A DNA stretch of 64,000 nt from an uncultured Selenomonadales bacterium (GTDB lineage Bacteria; Bacillota; Negativicutes; DSM-1736; Dendrosporobacteraceae), in assembly GCA_946407015.1 (NCBI GenBank), contig CAMJML010000016.1, positions 1 through 64,000 of the forward strand. The letters are read 5' to 3'. Below, in pieces: positions 1-8,175 of the stretch (positions are counted from its first letter, which is position 1; each line of letters begins with the position of its first letter). The notes beneath the pieces were generated by a model. It had not been told where the DNA came from. It saw only the letters and a program-made list of their open reading frames with translations, and searched no databases. The position numbers and the translations under genes were made by a program.

Positions 1-559
<559 letters not shown>

Positions 560-711
560 CTTAATCCCTCCCTGTTAGTAATAAATTGCTTGGTGTGATG
601 TATTGTATTATATGCTAAATATACATAATATGTTAATTCTGTTAGAGTTGATACTGCAATGATTTTAACATAGCGGTGGCAGAGAAACTGGAAGATTGTT
701 GATTGTAGCAG

Positions 712-743
712 AAAAAGGAAGCCACTTATAGGCTTCCTTTTTT
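712..743. terminator. Bidirectional intrinsic terminator
   Basis: Stem AAGGAAGCC/GGCTTCCTT with a 7-base loop and T runs on both strands. It lies downstream of the minus-strand M23 peptidase gene. Confidence 0.8.
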
Positions 744-780
744 GATGGGCTATAGAATGATCAAGTTATCCATATACAAA

Positions 781-1401
781 CTAATATTGAACCAGGTATT
801 TAAAGGGATCAACGGCAGAACCATTGACTCTGATCTCATAATGAACATGGGGCCCAGTGCTTCTTCCGGTACTGCCGGCATGAGCAATAAACTGTCCTTT
901 TTTGACTTTATCTCCAACTGTTACTAAGACTTGAGAGTTGTGTCCGTAGATGGTTTCAATCCCGTTTCCATGATCGATTTGAACAATATTGCCATAACCG
1001 CCAGACCAGCCGCTTTTCGTTACTGTGCCGTCAGCAGTTGCGACAACCGGAATTCCCATGTTGGCGGCGATATCAATTCCCTGATGCAATTCGCTGCTGT
1101 TTTCCCAAGGGGAATTTCGCCAGCCAAAACTGGAGGTTACAGCTCCGCTAACCGGCCAAATGGAAGGAGTGTTGGCCAAGCTGTCAGGATTTTTTGCTGT
1201 AATTTTGACTTCCTGAACCGGAGCCGGCCGTGTAAGTTCAGGTGACACAGGCCTCATGCCGCCTGCGTTAAGAGGCTGATGGTTCATATAAATTCCTATT
1301 GAAGCCAGGATCGATAAGCTTGCTATCGTTACGGCCCATCTAGCAAAAATAGCCGGTTTACCGGTTAAGGTCCGGTTGGGTTTCTTTAGTCCTAATTGCA
1401 T
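781..1401 (-). CDS. M23 family metallopeptidase, membrane-anchored
   Basis: A 206-residue protein with one membrane segment near residues 20-40, a linker, and a C-terminal M23 (LytM-like) domain from about residue 82. The zinc ligands of the family are visible: H106 and D110 in HQGID, and the HVH motif at 185-187. M23 enzymes cut peptide cross-links in peptidoglycan or, when degenerate, activate other hydrolases; here the site looks intact, so an active endopeptidase of the cell envelope is likely. GAGGAG precedes the ATG. It stands alone, with a terminator behind it. The lack of LysM or coiled-coil parts makes a spore or division role impossible to assign. Confidence 0.88.
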   Translation of the reverse strand: MQLGLKKPNRTLTGKPAIFARWAVTIASLSILASIGIYMNHQPLNAGGMRPVSPELTRPAPVQEVKITAKNPDSLANTPSIWPVSGAVTSSFGWRNSPWENSSELHQGIDIAANMGIPVVATADGTVTKSGWSGGYGNIVQIDHGNGIETIYGHNSQVLVTVGDKVKKGQFIAHAGSTGRSTGPHVHYEIRVNGSAVDPFKYLVQY

Positions 1402-1600
1402 AATCTATACTCCTCGCAGGGAAAAACCCCAAGAATTGATTCATGATCATATCACTACAAGCTGTACATTCTTATTATAACGGAATTTAAGAAAATTGCC
1501 TTACTTTTTTCAAATTGACTGTGAGGATCGGCTACTTGACGCTGCAAGTGAAAAGTGAGAACATAATAACTGCTACTCTATAATTATTGGAGATGACCAT

Positions 1601-2674
1601 ATGAAGAAGATCATAGAACAATACCGTTTTCCAATTGTGCTGGCGTTTCTGCTGTTTTTGACAGGAGTTCTCATTTGGAATCACAATACAAAACCACAGC
1701 AGCCGCTTGCGGTTACGGCTGTACCGATAAGCCATGTTAATAAACCCATTCGCCTTGTGCGAGCCGGTTCGATTGTACATGCATCGACTGTACCGGTCAA
1801 TACCGAGTTTTCGGGACGTCTCAGTGAAATTTTTGTAACGGCCGGCCAAACGGTAAAAGCGGGGCAGGCACTTGTCAAAATTGAGGCACTTGCCAGCTCA
1901 GCCAATGACAATGAACTGACCGGAGCTGTTAGCAGAACAGAAGAATATGATCGTGCTTTGCAAGAGTTCAATCGTTATCAAAAGTTATATGACCAAGGGG
2001 CTATTCCCCGCAGACAATTGGAAGAGGCTGCTAATCGCTTACAAGCTTTACAGCAAAGTAGTTCGAGCGTTCATAATGCCGGTGTTTCGCAGGGAACTCC
2101 GGCCGGTTCTACGGTTATAACAGCACCGATTGACGGGGTTGTCACAAGTCTTGCTATCACTGCCGGACAAGCAGTTCCAGCCGGCGCCCAATTAATGGCT
2201 TTGGGGGGTGGCCCGGACATTGAACTTGTCGCCCAGCTTGAACAGAATGATCTTTATGTGGTTCAATTGGGGAGTGGGGCTGAGATTGAAGTGGCCGGTC
2301 AACCGATTGCCGGGCAGGTCTCCAGTATCTATCCCGAAGTTCAGGCAACGGCTGTGACGTTTTCCGCTCATATAAAACTTTCCAAACCTCCGGCTGGATT
2401 GCTGCAGCCTGGCTTGACACTGCCTGTCAGGATTGATACCGGCGATTCCGCAGTTGTCCGTGCCGTTCCCATTACGGCATTGGGACAGGACGAACAAGGA
2501 ACATGGTTTATTGTTCAGATCGCTGATGGGAAGGCTGTTCGTCTAGGCGTCAATATTGGGGAAAGATTTGGTGAACTTGTTGAGATTGCATCAGAGGTAC
2601 CTCAGGACAGCCTGGTCGTAAACGGTCATCTTAATGAAATTAACGACGGTGATCCTGTTGTGGTGGTACAATAA
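1601..2674 (+). CDS. RND-type efflux periplasmic adaptor (HlyD/AcrA family), orphan
   Basis: A 357-residue protein with an N-terminal membrane anchor (residues 9-26), a lipoyl-like half domain (about 60-95, VTAGQTVKAGQALVKIEA), a short alpha-hairpin (about 110-155), the second lipoyl half (APIDGVVTSLAITAGQAVP, about 173-192), then beta-barrel and membrane-proximal domains. Such adaptors link an inner-membrane pump to an outer-membrane channel, so the gene implies a two-membrane envelope. No RND, MFS or ABC pump gene is beside it: the next gene is a minus-strand XRE regulator. The partner is therefore unknown. The start is ATG after GGAGATG. Confidence 0.87.
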   Translation: MKKIIEQYRFPIVLAFLLFLTGVLIWNHNTKPQQPLAVTAVPISHVNKPIRLVRAGSIVHASTVPVNTEFSGRLSEIFVTAGQTVKAGQALVKIEALASSANDNELTGAVSRTEEYDRALQEFNRYQKLYDQGAIPRRQLEEAANRLQALQQSSSSVHNAGVSQGTPAGSTVITAPIDGVVTSLAITAGQAVPAGAQLMALGGGPDIELVAQLEQNDLYVVQLGSGAEIEVAGQPIAGQVSSIYPEVQATAVTFSAHIKLSKPPAGLLQPGLTLPVRIDTGDSAVVRAVPITALGQDEQGTWFIVQIADGKAVRLGVNIGERFGELVEIASEVPQDSLVVNGHLNEINDGDPVVVVQ

Positions 2675-2745
2675 TTGTTATTTGCCTAACTCGCCTGATT
2701 ATGGGTGAAGCTATTTCGAAATAACCGAAGGCGTCTTGCAGGATC

Positions 2746-2780
2746 AAAAGGCTGAATTCCGTAATGGAATTCAGCCTTTT
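2746..2780. terminator. Bidirectional intrinsic terminator
   Basis: Perfect stem AAAAGGCTGAATTCC/GGAATTCAGCCTTTT with a 5-base loop, between the convergent adaptor and XRE genes. Confidence 0.85.
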
Positions 2781-2791
2781 GCATGGTACGG

Positions 2792-3175
2792 TTATTCTTT
2801 TTTCAGAGTTAAAGCAATTTTAGCATTTAGCTCAATCAATTGATAAACCGCTTCAGGTTCAACACCATAATGATGAGCCAGTCCAATGACCTTTTCCCAG
2901 GCTTTGTCCAATGGATCGGGATACTGGACAGAAGATTCATAAGCCGCACCGGGATTTATTTTTGTCTTATATTCAGCAGGGGGCTCATGCCCAACAAGCC
3001 AATCTACACTTACCTCAAAAAAAGCCGCCATCCGGCAGAGTGTTGCAATATCTGGTTCTCTTCGGTTTACCTCCCAGGAAGCTAAGGTTGAGCGGTCAAC
3101 TTGAAGGACGCTTGCTAGTTCTTCTTGAGTGAGTTCTTTTCGTAGATATTTAATTTTGTCGCCAAGAGTTTCCAT
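2792..3175 (-). CDS. XRE family transcriptional regulator
   Basis: 127 residues. The N-terminal 65 form a Cro/C1-type helix-turn-helix (LTQEELASVLQVDRSTLASW, then a DWLVG end typical of the family). The C-terminal half is a small uncharacterised helical part that may dimerise. GAGGAG lies 9 bases before the ATG. It diverges from the diguanylate cyclase gene, and two GTGTC-N5-GACAC palindromes lie between them, making this protein the obvious candidate to bind there. Autoregulation and control of the cyclase are inferences from position. Confidence 0.88.
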   Translation of the reverse strand: METLGDKIKYLRKELTQEELASVLQVDRSTLASWEVNRREPDIATLCRMAAFFEVSVDWLVGHEPPAEYKTKINPGAAYESSVQYPDPLDKAWEKVIGLAHHYGVEPEAVYQLIELNAKIALTLKKE

Positions 3176-3229
3176 AAGTCACACTCCTCAGTATAACGAT
3201 ACCGTGCTTATGAAAACAGTTCAATTATT

Positions 3230-3294
3230 GTGTCCTTAAGACACCCGCAAGCAGGAAATATTAAGTTTTTGCCGAAAAGGTGTCATATAGACAC
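3230..3294. promoter_or_regulatory. Paired operator palindromes between XRE and cyclase genes
   Basis: GTGTCCTTAAGACAC at 3230-3244 and GTGTCATATAGACAC at 3280-3294 share perfect GTGTC/GACAC arms around 5 AT-rich bases and are 50 bp apart, close to five helical turns. The second overlaps the -35 region of the cyclase promoter. They suit cooperative binding by the XRE dimer. Confidence 0.7.
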
Positions 3295-3312
3295 CGAGAG
3301 CTATTGTTTGAC

Positions 3313-3321
3313 TGTTATAAT
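3313..3321 (+). promoter_or_regulatory. Extended -10 promoter of the diguanylate cyclase
   Basis: TGTTATAAT is an extended -10 element with a perfect TATAAT at 3316-3321. No good -35 hexamer lies 17 bp upstream, as is common with extended -10 promoters. The transcript would start near 3328, which rules out the GTG at 3230 as translation start. Confidence 0.6.
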
Positions 3322-3352
3322 TTGGGGCATTAGCCGGAAAGGTAATGAATCA

Positions 3353-4009
3353 GTGATTAATAGGCATATGTGTTTGGCTATCATCCTAGCAGGGCTTTTC
3401 CTGGGGTTATCTGGCTATTACTTGGATGTGATTGTGCGCATTGGTTTTGACGAAGTATTGTGGCTGGCAGTTGCCGGGATATTTATTGCCGGAGGACTAG
3501 CAGCCGGTGGACTGATTCAAAGGTACAAGCGATACTCTTATACCGATTTTTTGACCGGCTTATATAACAGCCGTTATTTATACATCTGCCTGGAAGCAGA
3601 AATAACAGGCTCAAGAGTAAAAGGAATGCCATTATGCCTGGCTTTGATTGATGTGGATGACTTTAAGAGCATTAATGATCAATTTGGTCATGTCACGGGT
3701 GATGAAATGCTCTTTCAAATAGCCGATATTTTGCAAAATCATGTCCGCGCGAGCGATGTTGTCGCCCGCTATGGCGGTGACGAATTTGCTATCATTTTTC
3801 CGAGAACTTCATTGACGGTAGCGTACCAAGTCATGGAAAATATTCGTCATCATGTTGAGACCGTTTATTCGTGTTCAGGCGGTTTAACCTTAAGTGCAGG
3901 TGTTGTTTTGCTGCAACCCGGACAGGATAACAAAACCTTCCTGATACAAGCGGATCAGGCTTTATATCGTGCAAAAAAACGGAAAAATACGGTTGAACTG
4001 GTTAGCTGA
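3353..4009 (+). CDS. Membrane diguanylate cyclase (GGDEF)
   Basis: From the GTG at 3353 the protein is 218 residues: two membrane segments in the first 55 residues and a GGDEF domain to the end. It makes cyclic di-GMP from two GTP. The active-site GGDEF is intact at 141-145 (RYGGDEFAII), and RASD at 132-135, five residues upstream, is the inhibitory I-site for product feedback. The open frame extends to a GTG at 3230, but that lies inside an operator and upstream of the promoter; GGAAAGG before 3353 supports the later start. With almost no extracytoplasmic loop, a ligand sensor is unlikely, so control may be mainly transcriptional through the divergent XRE regulator. Confidence 0.88.
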   Translation: MINRHMCLAIILAGLFLGLSGYYLDVIVRIGFDEVLWLAVAGIFIAGGLAAGGLIQRYKRYSYTDFLTGLYNSRYLYICLEAEITGSRVKGMPLCLALIDVDDFKSINDQFGHVTGDEMLFQIADILQNHVRASDVVARYGGDEFAIIFPRTSLTVAYQVMENIRHHVETVYSCSGGLTLSAGVVLLQPGQDNKTFLIQADQALYRAKKRKNTVELVS

Positions 4010-4075
4010 TGTACTTTATCTTTCTGCGCTTTCTTACAGTGAGAAAATACTGACCAACTTGTTTGGAGAAAGAGG

Positions 4076-4258
4076 ATGAATTTGCCGAACTCAAAACAGC
4101 AAGCGATTGAGACAACATTAGAAAAGATAGAAGTGCTCCGTCAGCAGCTTCGGCATCTTGTTGAAGAAAAAAAGGGTCAATTATCCGATCCGGATGTGAT
4201 TCAATTAAGTTCTGAGATGGATGAGTTGATTGTTCGGTACCAAAGGGGACTCAAATAA
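4076..4258 (+). CDS. Spo0E-like sporulation aspartyl-phosphate phosphatase
   Basis: A 60-residue helical protein with the Spo0E family signature SSEMDELIVRY (residues 45-55) after a first helix LEKIEVLRQQLRHLVEEKKG. Family members remove phosphate from Spo0A-P and hold back sporulation. The gene follows the cyclase in the same direction at 66 bp, so co-expression is possible. AGAGG lies directly before the ATG, with GGAGAAAG further up. Assigned by motif; the response regulator it acts on is inferred. Confidence 0.82.
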   Translation: MNLPNSKQQAIETTLEKIEVLRQQLRHLVEEKKGQLSDPDVIQLSSEMDELIVRYQRGLK

Positions 4259-4362
4259 TCAATCTGGCCTTCCGATATTGCTGCAGGCTTATCAGTTATT
4301 TTCTAGCTTGAAAAATTGGAGAAATAAAAACCTATGGTTTTCAACGCTCTTTTTGAAATACA

Positions 4363-4420
4363 TAAAAAGACGGCTTTAGTGACAGGACTACCGCATTCTT
4401 GACACTAAAACCGTCTTTTA
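4363..4420. terminator. Probable bidirectional terminator with long loop
   Basis: Arms AAAAGACGGCTTTAGTG and CACTAAAACCGTCTTTT, with one mismatch, separated by about 24 bases, between the Spo0E-like gene and the convergent cfa. Confidence 0.65.
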
Positions 4421-4463
4421 GTATGTGCTGGCCTAAAAGCACGAAAATAACAAGGGAATAGAT

Positions 4464-5678
4464 TTAACGATAGATATAATCAAAGGTTAAGGGGAGCTTG
4501 TTGTTAAGTCCTTTGGAGCAAAGCAACTGGTAGATATCCAAACCGGTTGCCCGGAATGCCGCTGCGCAACCTTTTAGATAGAGTTCCCACATCCGGTAAA
4601 AACGGTCACCAAACTTTTCCTGAATGGCTTGGCTGTTTTGGGCAAAGTTTTGATACCAGTGGTCAAGCGTTTGTGCGTAATGTAAGCGCAGACTTTCAGC
4701 ATGCAGCAGGTGCAAATCAAAGGCAGGCAGGGTACCCATGACTTCAGCCGGGGAAGGGATATAGCCACCCGGAAAGATATACGTTTTGATCCAGGTATTT
4801 TCTTTTTCTTCCTGAGCATCCATAATGCTATGCAGCAGCAATTCTCCGCCTGGAACCAGCAACCGATTAATTTTTTCCAGGTACTTTGGAATATTTTCTT
4901 TACCAACATGTTCGAACATGCCGACACTAACAATCTTATCAAATTGGTATTTTCTTTCATCCAGGTCAAGATAATGCAGCAGTTCGACCTTTACTTGGTC
5001 GGTTAAGCCAAGCGCTTTGATCCGTTCGCATGTTTTTAGATACTGTTCTTCGCTTAAGGTAATTCCCATTGCCTTGACCTGATAATCCTGGGCTGCTTTA
5101 ATAATCAGCCATCCCCAGCCGCTGCCGATATCGAGCAGTGTTTCGCCGGGCTGTAGGTTCAGTTTTTTCAGGGTGTGATCAATCTTCTGCAGTTGTGCTT
5201 GCTGCAAGGTGTCTTCGGGCTGTTTAAAATAGGCGCAGGAATAGCTCATTGTTTCATCCAGCCATAAGGAGAAAAAATCATTGCCAAGATCATAATGGTG
5301 CTGAATATTGCGCTTGGCTTGAATTTTATCGGCAATGTTTCCTGCCAGCTTCAGTACTTTACTCACCGTTTTGGAACTAGCGAAAAGTTCGCTGTTTTTA
5401 TCCAATAACTGTAAGCAGTCTTCCAGGCTGCCTTCGTAGTCGATCAGCCTGTCCATGTAGGCTTCTCCGAGTGCCAGCATTGGATCATCAAAATTGCTGA
5501 CCGCAGCCAGCGGTGGTTGGTGAAAGATGATTTTTATTGTTGGAATGGTATCACCATAGGTCTTTTCTTCTCCGTCCCAATAGCGGACGCTCAGGCCGCC
5601 TCTCCTAATTTTGCCGAACATTCTTTTAACCAGTTGTTTTTGGATAAAAGAAGTTTCACTGACATTCATATCGATCAC
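4464..5678 (-). CDS. cfa: Cyclopropane-fatty-acyl-phospholipid synthase
   Basis: About 400 residues, the usual length for Cfa without the E. coli-type long N-terminal domain. It transfers a methylene from S-adenosylmethionine to double bonds of membrane phospholipid acyl chains. Signatures: HHYDLGNDFFSLWLDETMSYSCAYF (in part, 127-151), the SAM-binding LLDIGSGWGW (181-190), and EHVG further on. The frame opens with GTG at 5678; an ATG three codons later (5669) has better spacing from AGGG and may be the true start. It stands alone, with a large inverted repeat upstream. The product usually protects membranes from acid or solvent stress. Confidence 0.93.
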   Translation of the reverse strand: MIDMNVSETSFIQKQLVKRMFGKIRRGGLSVRYWDGEEKTYGDTIPTIKIIFHQPPLAAVSNFDDPMLALGEAYMDRLIDYEGSLEDCLQLLDKNSELFASSKTVSKVLKLAGNIADKIQAKRNIQHHYDLGNDFFSLWLDETMSYSCAYFKQPEDTLQQAQLQKIDHTLKKLNLQPGETLLDIGSGWGWLIIKAAQDYQVKAMGITLSEEQYLKTCERIKALGLTDQVKVELLHYLDLDERKYQFDKIVSVGMFEHVGKENIPKYLEKINRLLVPGGELLLHSIMDAQEEKENTWIKTYIFPGGYIPSPAEVMGTLPAFDLHLLHAESLRLHYAQTLDHWYQNFAQNSQAIQEKFGDRFYRMWELYLKGCAAAFRATGLDIYQLLCSKGLNNKLPLTFDYIYR

Positions 5679-5727
5679 CGTCCCTAAGCTTTTTATTTAA
5701 TAATCTGCCTGGAGTAAATATTTGTCA

Positions 5728-5771
5728 AATGCCATTCTTACTTATATACAAGCATAAGTAAGAATGGCATT
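5728..5771. repeat. Perfect 18-bp inverted repeat upstream of cfa
   Basis: AATGCCATTCTTACTTAT and its exact complement flank an 8-base loop; GTCA/TGAC extends the arms after a one-base bulge. It lies 57 bp before the cfa GTG and has no T run for cfa, so it may be an operator or a 5' leader hairpin. The rest of the 5679-6035 gap shows no convincing gene. Confidence 0.75.
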
Positions 5772-6035
5772 GACTGAAAGAGAATCAAGTTGAAATAGGT
5801 ATTATTTCTAAGTTTATTCACGAGATTGCTAATCATTACCGAAAAAACGGATTGGTCTGCTGTGAAATAATTCCATGCACGCTGCCAGTTCCTTAGCTGG
5901 AATTGAAGGAGTTTTTTCGTCGAGGTGAGAATTAGGTGCTTGGATTGAGTTGAACATGAATGCTTAAGATAAAACGCAAGGATCTGAGGCTGCTTGCAGC
6001 GTCATTTATACTTATCCTAAAGGAGTGTACCCATT

Positions 6036-6410
6036 ATGAATACATCCTATTTATTTATCTGTTATCCGAAATGCACAACTTGCCAAAAAGCTAAGAAATG
6101 GCTTGAAGATCAAAAAATCCCTTATACACAGCGGGATATTAAAGAACAGAAGCCAACACTTGATGAATTGACGGTTTGGCATGAGCAGAGCCAAATGCCG
6201 GTACGAAAATTTTTTAATACCAGCGGGCTTTTGTATAAAGCGATGAATCTTAAGGACAGACTGAAAGATATGTCTGAGACTGAACAGCTTGCCCTGCTCG
6301 CGACAGATGGAATGCTGGTGAAACGGCCTATTTTGGTTGCCGGTGATCAAGTTGCTGTTGGTTTTAACGCTCTGGAATGGGAGCAAATGATCGGTTCAAC
6401 AGCGAAATAA
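6036..6410 (+). CDS. ArsC/Spx family thioredoxin-fold protein
   Basis: 124 residues with the family's N-terminal CXXC-type motif (CYPKCTTCQKAKKWL, residues 9-23) and RPILV near residue 99, typical of Spx/YusI/ArsC-like proteins. Spx binds RNA polymerase in thiol stress; ArsC enzymes reduce arsenate. No ars genes are nearby and the protein lacks obvious Spx-specific context, so it is best left as a thiol-disulfide protein of the family. AAGGAG precedes the ATG by about 10 bases. Monocistronic as far as seen. Confidence 0.85.
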   Translation: MNTSYLFICYPKCTTCQKAKKWLEDQKIPYTQRDIKEQKPTLDELTVWHEQSQMPVRKFFNTSGLLYKAMNLKDRLKDMSETEQLALLATDGMLVKRPILVAGDQVAVGFNALEWEQMIGSTAK

Positions 6411-6447
6411 GCCAGATATCGTTGCCCTTCATAGGAATACTTCTTTG

Positions 6448-6623
6448 GAACCCTTGCATATTACCGGCAGATTCCTAATACATATAGGATGGATTCTTAG
6501 TGATCACGGGAAAACAGCGTTACCAAGCGAAGCATCGTTCGAGTGGGGGCGGATGAGCATTCGAGGATGCATGTAAATCCGTCTTTAAGGCTGCACCGTG
6601 TGCGCGCTAACTTTCAAGGGTTC
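6448..6623 (+). ncRNA. Candidate structured RNA, class unknown
   Basis: GAACCCTTG at 6448-6456 is exactly complementary to CAAGGGTTC at 6615-6623. Within this 176-base element are further hairpins: TCCTA/TAGGA near 6472-6490, GGCGGAT/ATCCGTC near 6549-6584 with a nested GCAT/ATGC, and TGCAC/GTGCG near 6593-6605. No open frame covers it. It ends 48 bases before the guanine deaminase ATG, so it could be a leader element or a separate small RNA such as a 6S-type molecule. I could not match it to purine, TPP or other riboswitch cores I know. The strand is assumed from the downstream gene. Confidence 0.4.
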
Positions 6624-6670
6624 AGGCCAGGCAGGGAAGTTATTTGATCTTCTCGAAGGAAGGTGGCTCC

Positions 6671-7948
6671 ATGGAAAAGGATCGTATCATCATTTTAAAA
6701 GGCCATATTATTTTTACTCCCGAGGCACAGCGCTTTGCCATTTATGAGAACAGTTATCTGATTGCCTGTGATGGTGTGATATGTGGCATCTATGATGTTA
6801 TTCCGGAACAATATCGAGGCATTCCGGTATGCGATTATGGCGAAAATCTGATTATTCCTGGGTTTGTAGACCTGCATACTCATGCACCTCAGTTTAATCA
6901 AAGAGGGCTTGGGCTTGACTATAAGCTTTTAGAATGGCTGAATGAATATACGTTTAAAGAGGAAAACAAATTCAGTGACCCGGTCTATGCAGCCGGTGTT
7001 TATGATGCTTTCGCCGAGGAATTGCTCAGACAGGGAACGACGCGGGTGGCTGCCTTCGCAACCATTCACCGGGAAAGCAGCCGCATTCTTTTCCAAGCTC
7101 TCTATCGAAGGGGCATTGGGGCCTATGTAGGCAAAGTCAATATGGATACCAATTGCCCGGATTTTATCAAAGAGGATACCCTGCTTTCTTTACAGGATAC
7201 TGAGAAGCTTCTCCAGGAGTGGGCCGGCAATGGACTGGTGAAACCCATTATTACTCCAAGGTTTGCTCCTACAAGCACGCGGGAGTTGTTGAAAGGGCTT
7301 GGAGAATTAGCGTTAACATATCAACTGCCTGTACAGTCGCACTTGTCGGAAAACGTGAATGAAATCGCCTGGGTGGAAGAATTATTTCCCGAGATCAAGG
7401 AATATCACCGGGTTTATCAAGCCTATCATTTATTTGGGCAGACGCCCACCTTGATGGCCCATTGCGTCCATTTGAGTGATGCGGCAGTTCAAAGCATGGC
7501 TGAGAACGGAGTGGTCGCGGTGCACTGTCCTGACTCCAATCTAAACCTGACGAGTGGAATCATGCCTGTGCGCAAGCTGCTTACCGCCGGAGTCAAAGTC
7601 GGCTTGGGAAGCGATATTGGTGCCGGACATAGTTTGTCAATGCCGCAAACGGTGGTAAAAACCATTCAGCTTTCTAAAGTCATGCAGGTTCTTGATTCGC
7701 AATACGAGCCGCTTACTTTATCTGAAGTTTTCTATCTGGCAACAAAAGGAGGCGGAAGCTTTTTTGGCAAGGTCGGCAGTTTTGAAGCAGGCTATTCGTT
7801 AGATGCCTTGATTATTGAAAATCATTCGGCAGTCCAAGGCCTGTCGCCGCTAGAAAGGCTGCAGCAATTTATTTATACCGGAACAGCGAAGGACATTACC
7901 GAGCGGTATATTGCCGGCGTACGGCGAGCGGTATTCGAAGCGGATTGA
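6671..7948 (+). CDS. guaD: Guanine deaminase
   Basis: From the ATG at 6671 the protein is 425 residues, usual for the family. It hydrolyses guanine to xanthine and ammonia. Amidohydrolase metal and substrate motifs are clear: PGFVDLHTHAPQ with the guanine deaminase-specific APQ and following FNQRG, HLSEN, AHCVHLSD and GLGSDIGAGHSLSM. The frame extends upstream to a TTG at 6644, but GAAGGAAGGTGG just ahead of 6671 points to the ATG. No xanthine dehydrogenase or purine permease is beside it. A terminator follows. Confidence 0.93.
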   Translation: MEKDRIIILKGHIIFTPEAQRFAIYENSYLIACDGVICGIYDVIPEQYRGIPVCDYGENLIIPGFVDLHTHAPQFNQRGLGLDYKLLEWLNEYTFKEENKFSDPVYAAGVYDAFAEELLRQGTTRVAAFATIHRESSRILFQALYRRGIGAYVGKVNMDTNCPDFIKEDTLLSLQDTEKLLQEWAGNGLVKPIITPRFAPTSTRELLKGLGELALTYQLPVQSHLSENVNEIAWVEELFPEIKEYHRVYQAYHLFGQTPTLMAHCVHLSDAAVQSMAENGVVAVHCPDSNLNLTSGIMPVRKLLTAGVKVGLGSDIGAGHSLSMPQTVVKTIQLSKVMQVLDSQYEPLTLSEVFYLATKGGGSFFGKVGSFEAGYSLDALIIENHSAVQGLSPLERLQQFIYTGTAKDITERYIAGVRRAVFEAD

Positions 7949-7974
7949 ATCATAAAACAAACGTTTGGGACCAG

Positions 7975-8010
7975 TAAAAAGTCTGCAGAGCCTGCAGACT
8001 TTTCGTTTTG
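7975..8010 (+). terminator. Intrinsic terminator after guanine deaminase
   Basis: AAAAAGTCTGCAG, 3-base loop, CTGCAGACTTTT, then TTTCGTTTTG. Confidence 0.85.
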
Positions 8011-8175
8011 CCCGAATTTACTTGAAAAAATGTGGTCAGTCAGTATATTGATGCAGGAGAGTTTCGTAAGAAGAAGAAAATAAATAAATTGGATTGTTTT
8101 TGAAAGAATAGTGATGATACCCGGATAGCGAGATGATTCTCTATAAATACAAAATATCATGAAGGTGGTTGGCTT

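Noticed and set aside
1532-1849. Minus-strand ORF over the start of the adaptor gene
   Set aside because: Overlaps a well-supported adaptor gene in antisense and has no family features.
8011-8175. Lysine riboswitch upstream of dapA
   Set aside because: The gap is short and lacks the conserved lysine aptamer segments.
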